A stretch of 64,000 nucleotides of DNA from contig CAWACR010000010.1 of the NCBI GenBank assembly GCA_963780675.1, positions 496,001-560,000 on the forward strand. The letters run 5' to 3'. A program made the translations under genes and the position numbers. Origin of the DNA: JAHECE01 sp963780675. GTDB lineage: Bacteria > Actinomycetota > Actinomycetes > Actinomycetales > JAHECE01. Shown one piece after another: positions 8,809 through 27,520 of the stretch; position 1 is the stretch's first letter, and every line of letters starts with the position of its first letter. The notes beneath the pieces are model-generated. The model saw nothing but the letters and a program-made list of their open reading frames with translations. It did no database searches and had not been told where the DNA came from.

Positions 8809-9090
8809 TCAGCGGCGGCGGCCCTTCCGGTCGTCCTTCTCGTGCCCGCGGAAGGTCCGCGTCGGGGCGAACTCCCCGAGCTTGTGGCCGACCATCGACT
8901 CGGTGACGAAGACCGGGACGTGCTTGCGGCCGTCGTGCACCGCGAAGGTGTGACCCAGGAAGTCCGGCGTGATGACCGAACGACGCGACCAGGTCTTGAT
9001 GACGTTCTTGGTGCCCTTCGCGTTCTGGACGTCCACCTTCTTCTGCAGGTGGCCGTCCACGAACGGGCCCTTCTTCAGGCTCCGCGGCAT
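8809..9090 (-). CDS. rpsS: 30S ribosomal protein S19
   Basis: S19, 93 residues, at the head of the 30S subunit. MPRSLKKGPFVDGHLQKKVD and GHTFAVHDGRKHVPVFVTES followed by MVGHKLGEFAPTRTFRGH are invariant in the family. Lies between rplB and rplV as expected. Confidence 0.97.
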   Translation of the reverse strand: MPRSLKKGPFVDGHLQKKVDVQNAKGTKNVIKTWSRRSVITPDFLGHTFAVHDGRKHVPVFVTESMVGHKLGEFAPTRTFRGHEKDDRKGRRR

Positions 9091-9107
9091 GTCGTCGCCC
9101 CTCCCTC

Positions 9108-9944
9108 TCAGCGCTTCTTGCCGGTGCGGCGGCGGCGCACGATGAGCTTGTCGCTCGGCTTGTGCGGACGGCGGGTACGGCCCTCGGGCTGGCCCCAGGG
9201 GCTCACCGGGTGCCGCCCACCGGATGTCTTGCCCTCACCACCACCGTGCGGGTGGTCGACAGGGTTCATGGCGACGCCACGGACGGTCGGGCGCTTGCCC
9301 TTCCAGCGCATGCGGCCGGCCTTGCCCCAGTTGATGTTGGACTGCTCTGCGTTCCCGACCTCACCGACACTGGCGCGGCAGCGGAGGTCGACGTTCCGGA
9401 TCTCGCCCGACGGCATCCGGAGCTGCGCGTAGGGGCCGTCCTTGGCGACCAGCTGCACCGACGTCCCGGCCGAGCGGGCGATCTTCGCGCCGCCACCCGG
9501 CTTGAGCTCGATCGCGTGGATCACCGTGCCGACGGGGATGTTGCGCAGCGGCATGTTGTTGCCGGGCTTGATGTCGGCGCCGGGACCGTTCTCGATCCGA
9601 TCGCCCTGCTTGAGCCGGTTCGGCGCGAGGATGTAGCGCTTCTCGCCGTCGGCGTAGTGGAGCAGCGCGATGCGTGCCGTCCGGTTCGGGTCGTACTCGA
9701 TGTGTGCGACCTTCGCGGGGACGCCGTCCTTGTCGTGCCGCCGGAAGTCGATGACGCGGTAGGCGCGCTTGTGACCGCCGCCCTTGTGCCGCGTGGTGAC
9801 CCGTCCGGTGGAGTTCCGCCCGCCCGACTTGGAGAGGGGACGGACCAGCGACTTCTCCGGCTCGGTGCGGGTGATCTCGACGAAGTCGGCGACGCTGGAG
9901 CCGCGCCGGCCCGGCGTCGTCGGCTTGTACTTGCGGATGCCCAT
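9108..9944 (-). CDS. rplB: 50S ribosomal protein L2
   Basis: L2, 278 residues, needed for subunit joining and peptidyl transferase activity. MGIRKYKPTTPGRRGSSVAD at the start; the conserved histidine lies in GVAMNPVDHPHGGGEGKTSG near residue 230. A GAGG ribosome-binding site precedes ATG 9944. Confidence 0.97.
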   Translation of the reverse strand: MGIRKYKPTTPGRRGSSVADFVEITRTEPEKSLVRPLSKSGGRNSTGRVTTRHKGGGHKRAYRVIDFRRHDKDGVPAKVAHIEYDPNRTARIALLHYADGEKRYILAPNRLKQGDRIENGPGADIKPGNNMPLRNIPVGTVIHAIELKPGGGAKIARSAGTSVQLVAKDGPYAQLRMPSGEIRNVDLRCRASVGEVGNAEQSNINWGKAGRMRWKGKRPTVRGVAMNPVDHPHGGGEGKTSGGRHPVSPWGQPEGRTRRPHKPSDKLIVRRRRTGKKR

Positions 9945-9984
9945 GAGAATCGGTCCTCAGTCTGTTCTGGCGCTCGCATCGGCC

Positions 9985-10287
9985 TCAGCCGACGGGCCCG
10001 CCGAAGATGTCGATGGTGCCCTCACGCAGCGTGACGATCGCGCGCTTGGTGTCCTTGCGCCGGCCCATGCCGTACTTGGTCCGCCGCGACTTGCCCTTGC
10101 GGTTCGCCGTGTTGACCGAGTCGACCTTCACGCCGAAGACCTGCTCGACGGCGATCTTGATCTCGGTCTTGTTCGAGCGCGGGTCGACCAGGAAGGTGTA
10201 CTTCCCCTCGTCCAGCAGCCCGTAGCTCTTCTCCGAGACGACCGGGGCGATCAGCACGTCCCGCGGGTCCTTCGTCCAGACGCTCAC
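9985..10287 (-). CDS. rplW: 50S ribosomal protein L23
   Basis: L23, 100 residues, at the exit tunnel where trigger factor binds. DPRDVLIAPVVSEKSYGLLD and the KVDSVNTANRKGKSRRTKYG segment are diagnostic. The GTG at 10287 overlaps the rplD stop as GTGA. Confidence 0.96.
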   Translation of the reverse strand: MSVWTKDPRDVLIAPVVSEKSYGLLDEGKYTFLVDPRSNKTEIKIAVEQVFGVKVDSVNTANRKGKSRRTKYGMGRRKDTKRAIVTLREGTIDIFGGPVG

Positions 10288-10965
10288 TTCGCGTCCTCCT
10301 TCTCCACATCGTCGCCGTCGGCCACCACGAGAGCGGCGCGCGCGAGGAAGGTCTCCAGCGCGGCGGACGTGAAGACCACGTCGTCGCTGATCAGCACGTC
10401 ATAGGTGTTGAGCTGGTCCGGGGCGATCAGGTGCACGCTCGCCACGTTGCGCAGACTCTTCCACGTGAGCTCGTCCGACCGCTCCGCCACCACGAGCACG
10501 CGGCGGGCCGAGGTGACCGTGGCCAGCACCGCGACCGCACCTCGGGTCGACGGAGCCTCCCCCGTGACGAAGCCGCTCACGACGTGCACGCGGTCGGCCC
10601 GCGCGCGATCGGAGAGCGCGCCGCGCAGTGCGGCCGCCTTCATCTTCTTCGGAGTGCGCTGCGACGTAGGACCGGGGCTGCGGGCCGTGGACCGTGCCAC
10701 CGCCGGCGAACTGCGGGGCCCTGGTCGAGCCCTGCCGGGCCCGTCCGGTGCCCTTCTGCTTGTACGGCTTCTTGCCGCCGCCACTGACCTCGCCGCGAGT
10801 CTTCGTCGAGTGCGTCCCCTGGCGGGCCGCCGCCAGCTGGGCGACGACGACCTGGTGGATCAGCGGGACGTTCGTCTGGACGTCGAAGACGTCGCCGGGA
10901 AGCGCGGCCTTGCCGGCCTTCGCCCCGGACGCGTCCACGACGTCGATCGCACGATTCTCGGTCAT
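10284..10965 (-). CDS. rplD: 50S ribosomal protein L4, broken by an apparent one-base insertion
   Basis: L4, about 226 residues once corrected; binds 23S rRNA and is the usual autoregulator of the S10 operon. The N-terminal half (MTENRAIDVVDASGAKAG to FAGGGTVHGPQPRSY) is in one frame and the rest (SQRTPKKMKAAALRGALSDR to the stop) is in another. The total of 682 bases is one over a multiple of three. Removing one base near 10665 (TAC-G-TCG on the coding strand) restores the conserved PRSYSQRTPKKM. An essential gene with otherwise perfect conservation suggests a base-calling error. Confidence 0.93.
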
Positions 10966-10970
10966 GTGTG

Positions 10971-11643
10971 TCACGCCCCCTTCACTGCAGTACGGACCAC
11001 GACGATGCCGCCCTTGGGACCTGGCACGGCGCCCGTCACGAGGAGGAGACCCTTCTCGATGTCCACGGCATGGATCCGCAGGTTCTGGGTGGTCTGCCGG
11101 GCGTTGCCCATCCGACCCGCCATGCGCAGGCCCTTGAAGACCCGGGACGGCGTGGAAGCCCCGCCGATGGAGCCGGGCTTGCGGTGGTTGCGGTGGGCAC
11201 CGTGAGAGGCACCGACGCCCGAGAAGCCGTGCCGCTTCATGACGCCCGCCGTGCCCTTGCCCTTGGTGGTGCCGATCACGTCGACCCGCGCGCCTGCGAC
11301 GAACGAGTCGGCGCCGATCTCCTGTCCGAGCGCGTAGCTCGCCACGTCGGGAATCCGGATCTCGGCGACGTGCCGCCGCGGGGTCACGCCGGCCTTCGCG
11401 AAGTGCCCCTTGAGCGGCTGTGGTCACCTTGCGGGGGTCGATCTGCCCGTAGGCGAGCTGGACGGCCGCGTAGCCGTCGGTCTCGGGTGTGCGGACCTGG
11501 GTCACCACGTTGGTGCCCACCTGAACGACGGTCACCGGGACCAGGCGTCCGGCGGAGTCCCAGACCTGGGTCATACCGAGCTTCGTGCCGAGCAGCGCCG
11601 TCGTCGACGCGCCGCCCTCGGTCTGCTGGGGTGAGGTAGTCAT
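10971..11643 (-). CDS. rplC: 50S ribosomal protein L3, broken by an apparent one-base insertion
   Basis: L3, about 223 residues once corrected; an early 50S assembly protein near the peptidyl transferase centre. N-terminal frame: ALLGTKLGMTQVWDSAGRLV to GQIDPRKVT. C-terminal frame: PLKGHFAKAGVTPRRHVAEI through VMKRHGFSGVGASHGAHRNH. The 673-base length is one too many. The break is at about 11421, where ACC-A-CAG (or an extra C in ACC) shifts the frame. The stop lies five bases before the rplD start. Confidence 0.93.
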
Positions 11644-11654
11644 CGCCGGAGTCC

Positions 11655-11963
11655 TCAGAGCTTGATCTCGATGTTGACGTCCGCGGGGAGGTCGAGGCGC
11701 ATGAGCGAGTCGACGGCCTTCGGCGTCGGATCGATGATGTCGATGAGCCGCTTGTGCGTCCGCATCTCGAAGTGCTCGCGGCTGTCCTTGTACTTGTGGG
11801 GCGACCGGATGACGCAGAAGACGTTCTTCTCCGTCGGCAGCGGCACCGGACCCACGACCGTCGCACCCGCGCGCGTCACCGTGTCGACGATCTTGCGCGC
11901 CGAGCTGTCGATGATCTCGTGGTCGTAGGACTTGAGCCGGATGCGGATCTTCTGTCCCGCCAT
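11655..11963 (-). CDS. rpsJ: 30S ribosomal protein S10
   Basis: S10, 102 residues, first gene of the S10 operon; in many bacteria also the NusE partner of NusB and NusG in antitermination. MAGQKIRIRLKSYDHEIIDS and FCVIRSPHKYKDSREHFEMR followed by THKRLIDIIDPTPKAVDSL are diagnostic. The ATG at 11963 is used; the open frame extends upstream into the leader but is not conserved-looking. Confidence 0.97.
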   Translation of the reverse strand: MAGQKIRIRLKSYDHEIIDSSARKIVDTVTRAGATVVGPVPLPTEKNVFCVIRSPHKYKDSREHFEMRTHKRLIDIIDPTPKAVDSLMRLDLPADVNIEIKL

Positions 11964-12147
11964 GGCGTCGTCAGTCTCTCTCTCTGTTACCGCTTCGGAC
12001 CGTCCCCCGCACTCGGGCGTGTCGCGCGACGTGCGCTGTCCACGCACGGGGCGAGGGTCGGGGGTTCTGCGTGGACCGTTCCCTCGTGGGGCCGATCCGT
12101 GTCGTGTGGTCACTCCGGCGCGCGACCGCGCTCCGGGCAACCTGGGT

Positions 12148-12177
12148 AGTCTGCCAGATCCGAGCCGGGATCACCAA
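12148..12177 (-). promoter_or_regulatory. Candidate promoter of the S10 operon
   Basis: On the minus strand TTGGTG (12172-12177) and CAGACT (12148-12153) are separated by 18 bases, a reasonable housekeeping sigma match. They lie between the tuf terminator and rpsJ, about 185 bases upstream of the rpsJ start, leaving room for an S10 leader. Prediction by eye only. Confidence 0.4.
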
Positions 12178-12227
12178 TCCGATCCCGTGCGCTGCGAGCC
12201 GGCACCAGCTCGTGCCGCTCCGCAGCC

Positions 12228-12267
12228 GCGGGGCCCGGGCACCCTCAACGGGCAGCCCGGGCCCCGC
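12228..12267 (-). terminator. Terminator hairpin after tuf
   Basis: Perfect 13-base arms (GCGGGGCCCGGGC at 12228-12240 and its complement at 12255-12267) around a 14-base loop, beginning seven bases past the tuf stop. No clear T tract follows, as is common for GC-rich actinobacterial terminators. Confidence 0.7.
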
Positions 12268-12273
12268 GTCGCG

Positions 12274-13468
<1,195 letters not shown>

Positions 13469-13594
13469 TGGGTCCTCCTGGGACTCGGGTAGTTGTACCG
13501 AACGATGCAGGGTCTCGCCGGGATGCGGGTCCTGCGGGGGTGCGGCGGTCTCTACGGGTCGGGTGGGTGGTGCGGGTTGGGTCGACCTGTGGGA

Positions 13595-15697
<2,103 letters not shown>

Positions 15698-15739
15698 AGC
15701 TTCAGTCTCTTTCGTCGCGCGAGCGTCGGGTGGGCGCGT

Positions 15740-16210
15740 CTACCAGCGGTAGTGCGCGAAGGCCTTGTTCGACTCGGCCATCTTGTGCGTGTCCTCGCGG
15801 CGCTTCACAGCGGCTCCGAGGCCGTTCGACGCGTCGAGGATCTCGTTCATGAGCCTCTCGGTCATCGTCTTCTCGCGACGGGCGCGGGAGTAGTCGACGA
15901 GCCAGCGGAGCGCCAGCGTCGTGGAGCGGCTGGGGCGCACCTCGACGGGCACCTGGTAGGTCGCACCGCCGACGCGGCGCGAGCGGACCTCGAGCGCCGG
16001 ACGGACGTTGTCCATGGCGCGCTTGAGGACGGTGGTGGGGTCTGCACCGGACTTGTCACGCACGCCCTCGAGGGCGCCGTAGACGATGCTCTGTGCGACG
16101 GACTTCTTGCCGTCGAGCAGCACGCGGTTCACCAGCTGGGTGACCAGCGGCGAACCGTAGACCGGGTCGACGACGAGCGGCCGCTTCGGGGCCGGGCCCT
16201 TGCGAGGCAT
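15740..16210 (-). CDS. rpsG: 30S ribosomal protein S7
   Basis: S7, 156 residues, organises the 16S rRNA head domain. MPRKGPAPKRPLVVDPVYGS and the signature KSGADPTTVLKRAMDNVRPA are typical. The ATG at 16210 shares a base with the rpsL stop; the open frame upstream lies inside rpsL and is a shadow. Confidence 0.97.
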   Translation of the reverse strand: MPRKGPAPKRPLVVDPVYGSPLVTQLVNRVLLDGKKSVAQSIVYGALEGVRDKSGADPTTVLKRAMDNVRPALEVRSRRVGGATYQVPVEVRPSRSTTLALRWLVDYSRARREKTMTERLMNEILDASNGLGAAVKRREDTHKMAESNKAFAHYRW

Positions 16211-16584
16211 TACTTCTTCTCCTTCTTCGCGCCGTAGCGGCTGCGCGCCTGCTGGCGGCCGCGGACCCCCTGGGTGTCGAGCGCCCCGCGCACGATCTTG
16301 TAGCGCACGCCCGGCAGGTCCTTCACACGCCCGCCGCGAACGAGGACGATCGAGTGCTCCTGGAGGTTGTGACCGACGCCCGGGATGTAGGCGGTCACCT
16401 CGACCTGGCTGGACAGGCGCACACGCGCCACCTTCCGAAGGGCCGAGTTCGGCTTCTTCGGGGTGGTCGTGTAGACGCGGGTGCACACACCGCGCCGCTG
16501 CGGGCTGCCCTTGAGGGCCGGCGTGTTGGTCTTGCCGGCCTTGGCGCTCCGGCCCTTGCGGACCAGCTGCTGGATGGTGGGCAC
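16210..16584 (-). CDS. rpsL: 30S ribosomal protein S12
   Basis: S12, 124 residues, the decoding-centre protein. MPTIQQLVRKGRSAKAGKTN start; TPKKPNSALRKVARVRLSS carries the wild-type lysine of the PKKPN motif, and GGRVKDLPGVRYKIVRGALD carries the second lysine mutated in streptomycin-resistant strains. Both are wild type, so no ribosomal streptomycin resistance is expected from this gene. Confidence 0.98.
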   Translation of the reverse strand: MPTIQQLVRKGRSAKAGKTNTPALKGSPQRRGVCTRVYTTTPKKPNSALRKVARVRLSSQVEVTAYIPGVGHNLQEHSIVLVRGGRVKDLPGVRYKIVRGALDTQGVRGRQQARSRYGAKKEKK

Positions 16585-16983
16585 TACGTCTCCATCTCGA
16601 TCTGACGTGTCACTTCGGGGTGTGCGGGCGAGCTACCGACCCACGCGCCCGGGCGTGTCGCTCACCCCGGGCACGCCGCCCACCCTCACACGGGAGAGCG
16701 GACGAGAGGCGCCCGGCGGCTGAACAACCGCCCTGCGCGCTCCGAGCACCCAGGTGGGGTTCGTAGCGCGCGCGCGAAGGCCCGACGGCGCGGGCACCGT
16801 GAGCGAGAATACTCCGGCGTCGTCGAGAGCGTCAAAGCGGCCCCGCGCGCCCTCGCCCCCGGTGGGGGTCGGGAGCGAGGGCGGCAGCGGATGTCGCGAC
16901 TTCCCCGGGCACCATCATCTCCTAAACTCCCCCCGCCGGCCCCCGGCGGAAAGGTCCGTGGGGGCGCTGCCCCAGGAGGACTG
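16585..16983. other. Intergenic region between rpsL and the GPH transporter (399 bases)
   Basis: No gene seen. It must contain the outward promoter of the str operon (minus) and that of the transporter (plus). On the plus strand TAAACT at 16923-16928 is a possible -10 element with no convincing -35. A short leader hairpin (CCGCCGG at 16933-16939 with its complement at 16943-16949) and an AGGAGG site (16974-16979) precede the transporter ATG. Confidence 0.5.
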
Positions 16984-18300
16984 ATGGCCCCGCCGCAGAC
17001 GAACCCATGGCGCTACGCGGTGGGCATGTTCGGGACCTCGCTCCCGATCAACATGTTCATCACGTACATGGCCTTCTTCTACCTCGACGAGCTGGGCGTC
17101 CTCGAGTCGACCCAGATCGCTGCGGTCCTCGTCGCGTACGGCCTCATCGACGCGATCGACAACCCCGTGTACGGGTACCTCTCCGACCGGACGCGCACCC
17201 GCTGGGGCCGCCGCAGGCCGTGGCTCGTGGTGGGCGGACCCGCCCTCGCGCTGAGCCTCGTCGCGTTCTTCGCACCCCCCTCTGCCCTCGGGACCACCGG
17301 GTACCTCGTCTGGTTCGCGGTGTTCGCCATCCTCGTCCAGACCATCGACTCCCTCGTGAACACCAACTACGGGTCGCTCCTCCCGGAGCTCTTCCCCGAG
17401 GAGCGGCTGCGGGCGCGGGCGAACGCCTTGCGCCAGGGCTTCATGCTCGTCGCGATCGTCATCAGCGTCGCGCTCACTCCCGTGATCACCGGCGCCATCG
17501 GGTACGTCTTGACGGCCGCCCTCTACGGGGTCGTCGCGGCCGTGGTCATCGTCGTCGTCGCGCGCGGCGCGCACGAGGACCCCGTGCGGCAGCAGACACC
17601 ACGCCCAGGGGCGGTCGAGTCGCTCCGGGCGGTCCTGGGAACGGGCCAGTTCTGGCTGATCGCGGTCGCCAGCGGCGCCTATGCGAGCGCGATGCCCCTC
17701 GTCCTCGCCGGCGCCCCCTTCTTCGTGAAGTACGCCCTCGGTCTCGACGCGGTGTACTCGAGTGCGCTCCTCGCCACCGTCGTGGTCGGCTCGATCGGGT
17801 TCCTCGCCCTCTGGACGCGCCTCATCCGGCGCCATGGGGCAATGGGGATCTGGCGCGTCTCTCTTGCCGTCCTCGCGGTGTCCTTCATCCCCATGTACTT
17901 CGCCACGACGCTTCCGTTCGCCGTCGTCGCCGGGCTGCTCATCGCCGTCGGCTACAGCGGCGTCATCGCCACCATGGACCTCGTCGTCGCCCGCTTCATC
18001 GACGTCGACGCCGCGCGGTCCGGTGTCCACCGCGAGGCCATGACGATCGCCGCCTTCGGTTTCGCGAACCGCCTCAACGCGCTGGCGCGTGCCGCCGCCT
18101 TCTTCGGGATGGCCGCCCTCTACGGCTACGCCAGCGCGGAGCAGCCGGGTTCCCGGCCGGACGACGCCGCCCGCTTCCTCATGCTCGTCGTCCCGTTCGT
18201 CCTCGTCACGCTCGCGGCAGTGGTCTCGCGCTTCGTCCGCCTCTCGCCGCCGGCCCCCACGGCTCCCGGCACGTCGCCCACGAGCGCCGTCAGCGCCTGA
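16984..18300 (+). CDS. GPH-type sugar-cation symporter (MFS_2, MelB-like)
   Basis: 438-residue membrane protein with about twelve hydrophobic segments. The loop after TM2, DAIDNPVYGYLSDRTRTRWG followed by RRRPWLVVGG, is the signature of the glycoside-pentoside-hexuronide:cation symporter group, which imports sugars with H+ or Na+. ATG 16984 has AGGAGG four to five bases upstream. It is the only plus-strand gene in the first 30 kb and sits alone between rpoC and rpsL, convergent with rpoC across a shared terminator. Substrate cannot be told from sequence. Confidence 0.85.
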   Translation: MAPPQTNPWRYAVGMFGTSLPINMFITYMAFFYLDELGVLESTQIAAVLVAYGLIDAIDNPVYGYLSDRTRTRWGRRRPWLVVGGPALALSLVAFFAPPSALGTTGYLVWFAVFAILVQTIDSLVNTNYGSLLPELFPEERLRARANALRQGFMLVAIVISVALTPVITGAIGYVLTAALYGVVAAVVIVVVARGAHEDPVRQQTPRPGAVESLRAVLGTGQFWLIAVASGAYASAMPLVLAGAPFFVKYALGLDAVYSSALLATVVVGSIGFLALWTRLIRRHGAMGIWRVSLAVLAVSFIPMYFATTLPFAVVAGLLIAVGYSGVIATMDLVVARFIDVDAARSGVHREAMTIAAFGFANRLNALARAAAFFGMAALYGYASAEQPGSRPDDAARFLMLVVPFVLVTLAAVVSRFVRLSPPAPTAPGTSPTSAVSA

Positions 18301-18318
18301 CCGGCGCTTCCCCGACGA

Positions 18319-18360
18319 CGAAGCGGCCCGCCGGAGCCTGAGCTCCGACGGGCCGCTTCG
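18319..18360. terminator. Bidirectional terminator between the GPH transporter and rpoC
   Basis: Nineteen-base arms starting CGAAGCGGCCCG with one mismatch and a four-base loop (CTGA), 18 bases after the transporter stop and 30 bases beyond the rpoC stop. It serves the two convergent genes. Confidence 0.75.
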
Positions 18361-18390
18361 ACACCGTGCCTGCACGACGTCCCGTTCAGG

Positions 18391-22275
<3,885 letters not shown>

Positions 22276-22332
22276 GGTATTCCTACTTCCTTCGGTGGAG
22301 CACCGTGTGGAACGTGTGGGGACCGACGTGCG

Positions 22333-22366
22333 GCACCGCGCGACGCCCGGGGGCGCCGCGCGGTGC
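22333..22366 (-). other. Hairpin between rpoB and rpoC
   Basis: Ten-base arms GCACCGCGCG (22333-22342) and its complement (22357-22366) with a GC-rich 14-base loop, just after the rpoB stop at 22374. It has no T tract and lies inside the rpoBC transcript. An attenuator, a processing site or chance are all possible. Confidence 0.45.
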
Positions 22367-22373
22367 GCCGCAG

Positions 22374-25886
<3,513 letters not shown>

Positions 25887-25990
25887 GAGGGGTCCTTCCC
25901 TGGCGAATGGGACGCACGCGGCCGAGCCCCGCGCACTCAGGTGCACAGGGGGTGCCCGGGGTACGCGGGCAGGAGGCAGCGCAACGCGAC

Positions 25991-26019
25991 AGCATAGCCG
26001 CGTGGTGGAGGTCTGTCCA
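25991..26019 (-). promoter_or_regulatory. Promoter of rpoBC
   Basis: TGGACA (26014-26019) and TATGCT (25991-25996) on the minus strand with exactly 17 bases between them: a strong housekeeping-sigma promoter. It starts two bases past the upstream terminator hairpin and would give a leader of about 100 bases before the rpoB TTG. Confidence 0.65.
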
Positions 26020-26020
26020 G

Positions 26021-26058
26021 CGACTAGGCCCGTACCGGTTGCGGTACGGGCCTAGTCG
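26021..26058 (-). terminator. Terminator of the rplJ-rplL operon
   Basis: Perfect 17-base inverted repeat (CGACTAGGCCCGTACCG and its complement) with the four-base loop GTTG, 43 bases after the rplL stop. No T tract. With the rpoB promoter directly behind it, it separates the L10 operon from rpoBC. Confidence 0.8.
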
Positions 26059-26101
26059 GGTGGGCCGGTGAGAGAGCCGGACGGCCCTCAGCGGCGTGGT
26101 G

Positions 26102-26494
26102 TCACTTGATGGTGACGGTGGCGCCGGCGGCCTCGAGGACCTCCTTGGCCTTGTCGGCCGCTTCCTTGGTGGCGTTCTCGAGGACGGTCTTCGGGGCGCC
26201 GTCGACGAGGTCCTTCGCCTCCTTGAGGCCGAGGCCGGTGAGGGCGCGGACCTCCTTGATGACCTGGATCTTCTTGTCGCCGAAGGCCTCGAGGACGACG
26301 TCGAACTCCGTCTTCTCCTCCTCCTCCTCGACCGGGGCGGCAGCGGCCGCGCCGCCACCGGCGGCGGCGACCGCGACCGGAGCGGCCGCCGTGACCTCGA
26401 AGACCTCCTCGAACTTCTTCACGAAGTCCGAGAGCTCGATGAGGGTGAGCTCCTTGAAAGCGTCGATGAGCTCGTCGGTGCTGAGCTTCGCCAT
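26102..26494 (-). CDS. rplL: 50S ribosomal protein L7/L12
   Basis: L7/L12, 130 residues, the flexible stalk that recruits translation GTPases. N-terminal dimerisation helices MAKLSTDELIDAFKELTLIE, an Ala-rich hinge, and the C-terminal EKTEFDVVLEAFGDKKIQVI followed by KEVRALTGLGLKEAKDLVDG. Follows rplJ by 96 bases. Confidence 0.97.
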   Translation of the reverse strand: MAKLSTDELIDAFKELTLIELSDFVKKFEEVFEVTAAAPVAVAAAGGGAAAAAPVEEEEEKTEFDVVLEAFGDKKIQVIKEVRALTGLGLKEAKDLVDGAPKTVLENATKEAADKAKEVLEAAGATVTIK

Positions 26495-26590
26495 GGCTGG
26501 CGTTCCTTCCTGTGATCTGCGCTACGCGAGCAGCAGTGGGGGTGGGGTGAGGGCCGGTCCGCGGCCGCCAGGGGAACCCGGCGGAGCGGG

Positions 26591-27112
26591 TCAGGCCTCG
26601 GCGGCCTGCTTCTCGCGCAGGGCCTCGATCGTGCGGACGGCCTTCGACGCGGGGGCGTTGAAGACGTACGCGGCCTGGTGGAGCTTCGCCTTGAGCACAC
26701 CGGCAGCCTTGGCCAGCAGGACCTCACGGGGCTCGAGGTCGGCGAGGCGGTTCACCTCCGCCGCCGTCAGGGCGCGGCCCGAGAGCACGCCGCCCTTGAT
26801 GACGAAGGCGGGGTTGGCCTTGGCGAAGTCACGCAGCCCCTTGGCCGCCTCGACCGGGTCACCGGTGACGAAGGCGATGGCCGTCGGACCCGTGAGCTGG
26901 TCCTCGATCCCGCCGAGGCCCACCTCCCTGGCTGCGATGGTGGTCAGGGTGTTCTTCACCACGGCGTAGTTCGCGGTACCACGGAGTGCGGTGCGCAGCG
27001 TCGCCAGCTGCTTCACCGACAGCCCGCGGTACTCGGTGAGCACAGCGGCGTTGGACTCGCGCAAACGGTCCGTGAGCTCGGCAACCGCGGCTGCCTTGTC
27101 GGGCCTCGCCAT
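26591..27112 (-). CDS. rplJ: 50S ribosomal protein L10
   Basis: L10, 173 residues, anchors L7/L12 dimers on 23S rRNA and in most bacteria represses its own operon. MARPDKAAAVAELTDRLRES and AVLTEYRGLSVKQLATLRTA are typical. The ATG at 27112 is preceded by AAGGAGG; the longer open frame to 27415 is leader sequence. Confidence 0.96.
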   Translation of the reverse strand: MARPDKAAAVAELTDRLRESNAAVLTEYRGLSVKQLATLRTALRGTANYAVVKNTLTTIAAREVGLGGIEDQLTGPTAIAFVTGDPVEAAKGLRDFAKANPAFVIKGGVLSGRALTAAEVNRLADLEPREVLLAKAAGVLKAKLHQAAYVFNAPASKAVRTIEALREKQAAEA

Positions 27113-27300
27113 GGCCCTCCTTCCGAGACGGGCCGCCGGTCGCGTCCGGACATACGAAGAGCCCCACGCGCAGGGCGGGGGCTCGGTCACAGAACGGGAT
27201 ACGGCTACCGTCTCGATCGGGTCTCGCCTGCGCAGGCTCCGCGATGTAGCGGACTTGGTCCCACCTCGGGGGCGGGCGACCGGCGGTCTTGGGCAGGGAC

Positions 27301-27330
27301 AGACTAGGGGCCGACGGCACGCACGGCCAA
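27301..27330 (-). promoter_or_regulatory. Candidate promoter of rplJ-rplL
   Basis: TTGGCC (27325-27330) and TAGTCT (27301-27306) on the minus strand, 18 bases apart. Located between the rplA terminator and rplJ, about 180 bases upstream of the start codon. Confidence 0.45.
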
Positions 27331-27453
27331 ATCCGGGGCCGAGGCGGCCGTCAGGAGGCACCCGCACCTCCGCGTCGTCGTGAGCGACGGCGTCGGCCCC
27401 GGCGGGGCGTCCCAACCCCGTTCTTCTTCTCGTGGACCCCCTCGACGACGAAA

Positions 27454-27494
27454 CGCGGGGTCGACCCCGGGGGTTACCCGGCGTCGACCCCGCG
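27454..27494 (-). terminator. Terminator after rplA
   Basis: Perfect 12-base arms CGCGGGGTCGAC (27454-27465) and GTCGACCCCGCG (27483-27494), 26 bases after the rplA stop. On the transcribed strand it is followed by TTTCG. Ends the rplK-rplA transcript. Confidence 0.7.
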
Positions 27495-27520
27495 TCCGGC
27501 GGAGAGAAGGGTGGAGACGC

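Larger units (their letters stand above)
11964..12273. other. tuf-rpsJ intergenic region (310 bases)
   Basis: No gene seen. It holds the tuf terminator hairpin, the candidate S10 promoter and a presumed S10 operon leader of about 180 bases. I could not identify a specific L4-binding leader structure by eye. Confidence 0.6.
27113..27520 (-). other. Leader and intergenic region upstream of rplJ (408 bases)
   Basis: No gene seen. From rplA towards rplJ it holds the rplA terminator hairpin, a candidate promoter, and about 180 bases of leader where the L10 leader RNA that binds L10-L12 is expected. The segment near 27155-27200 (GAGCCCC and GGGGGCTC) can pair into a stem, fitting such a structure, but I could not fold it fully. 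Confidence 0.5.

Noticed and set aside
16899..16928. Promoter for the GPH transporter using TAAACT at 16923.
   Set aside because: The -10 match is fair but no -35 of acceptable quality lies 16-19 bases upstream, so I mention it only in the intergenic entry.
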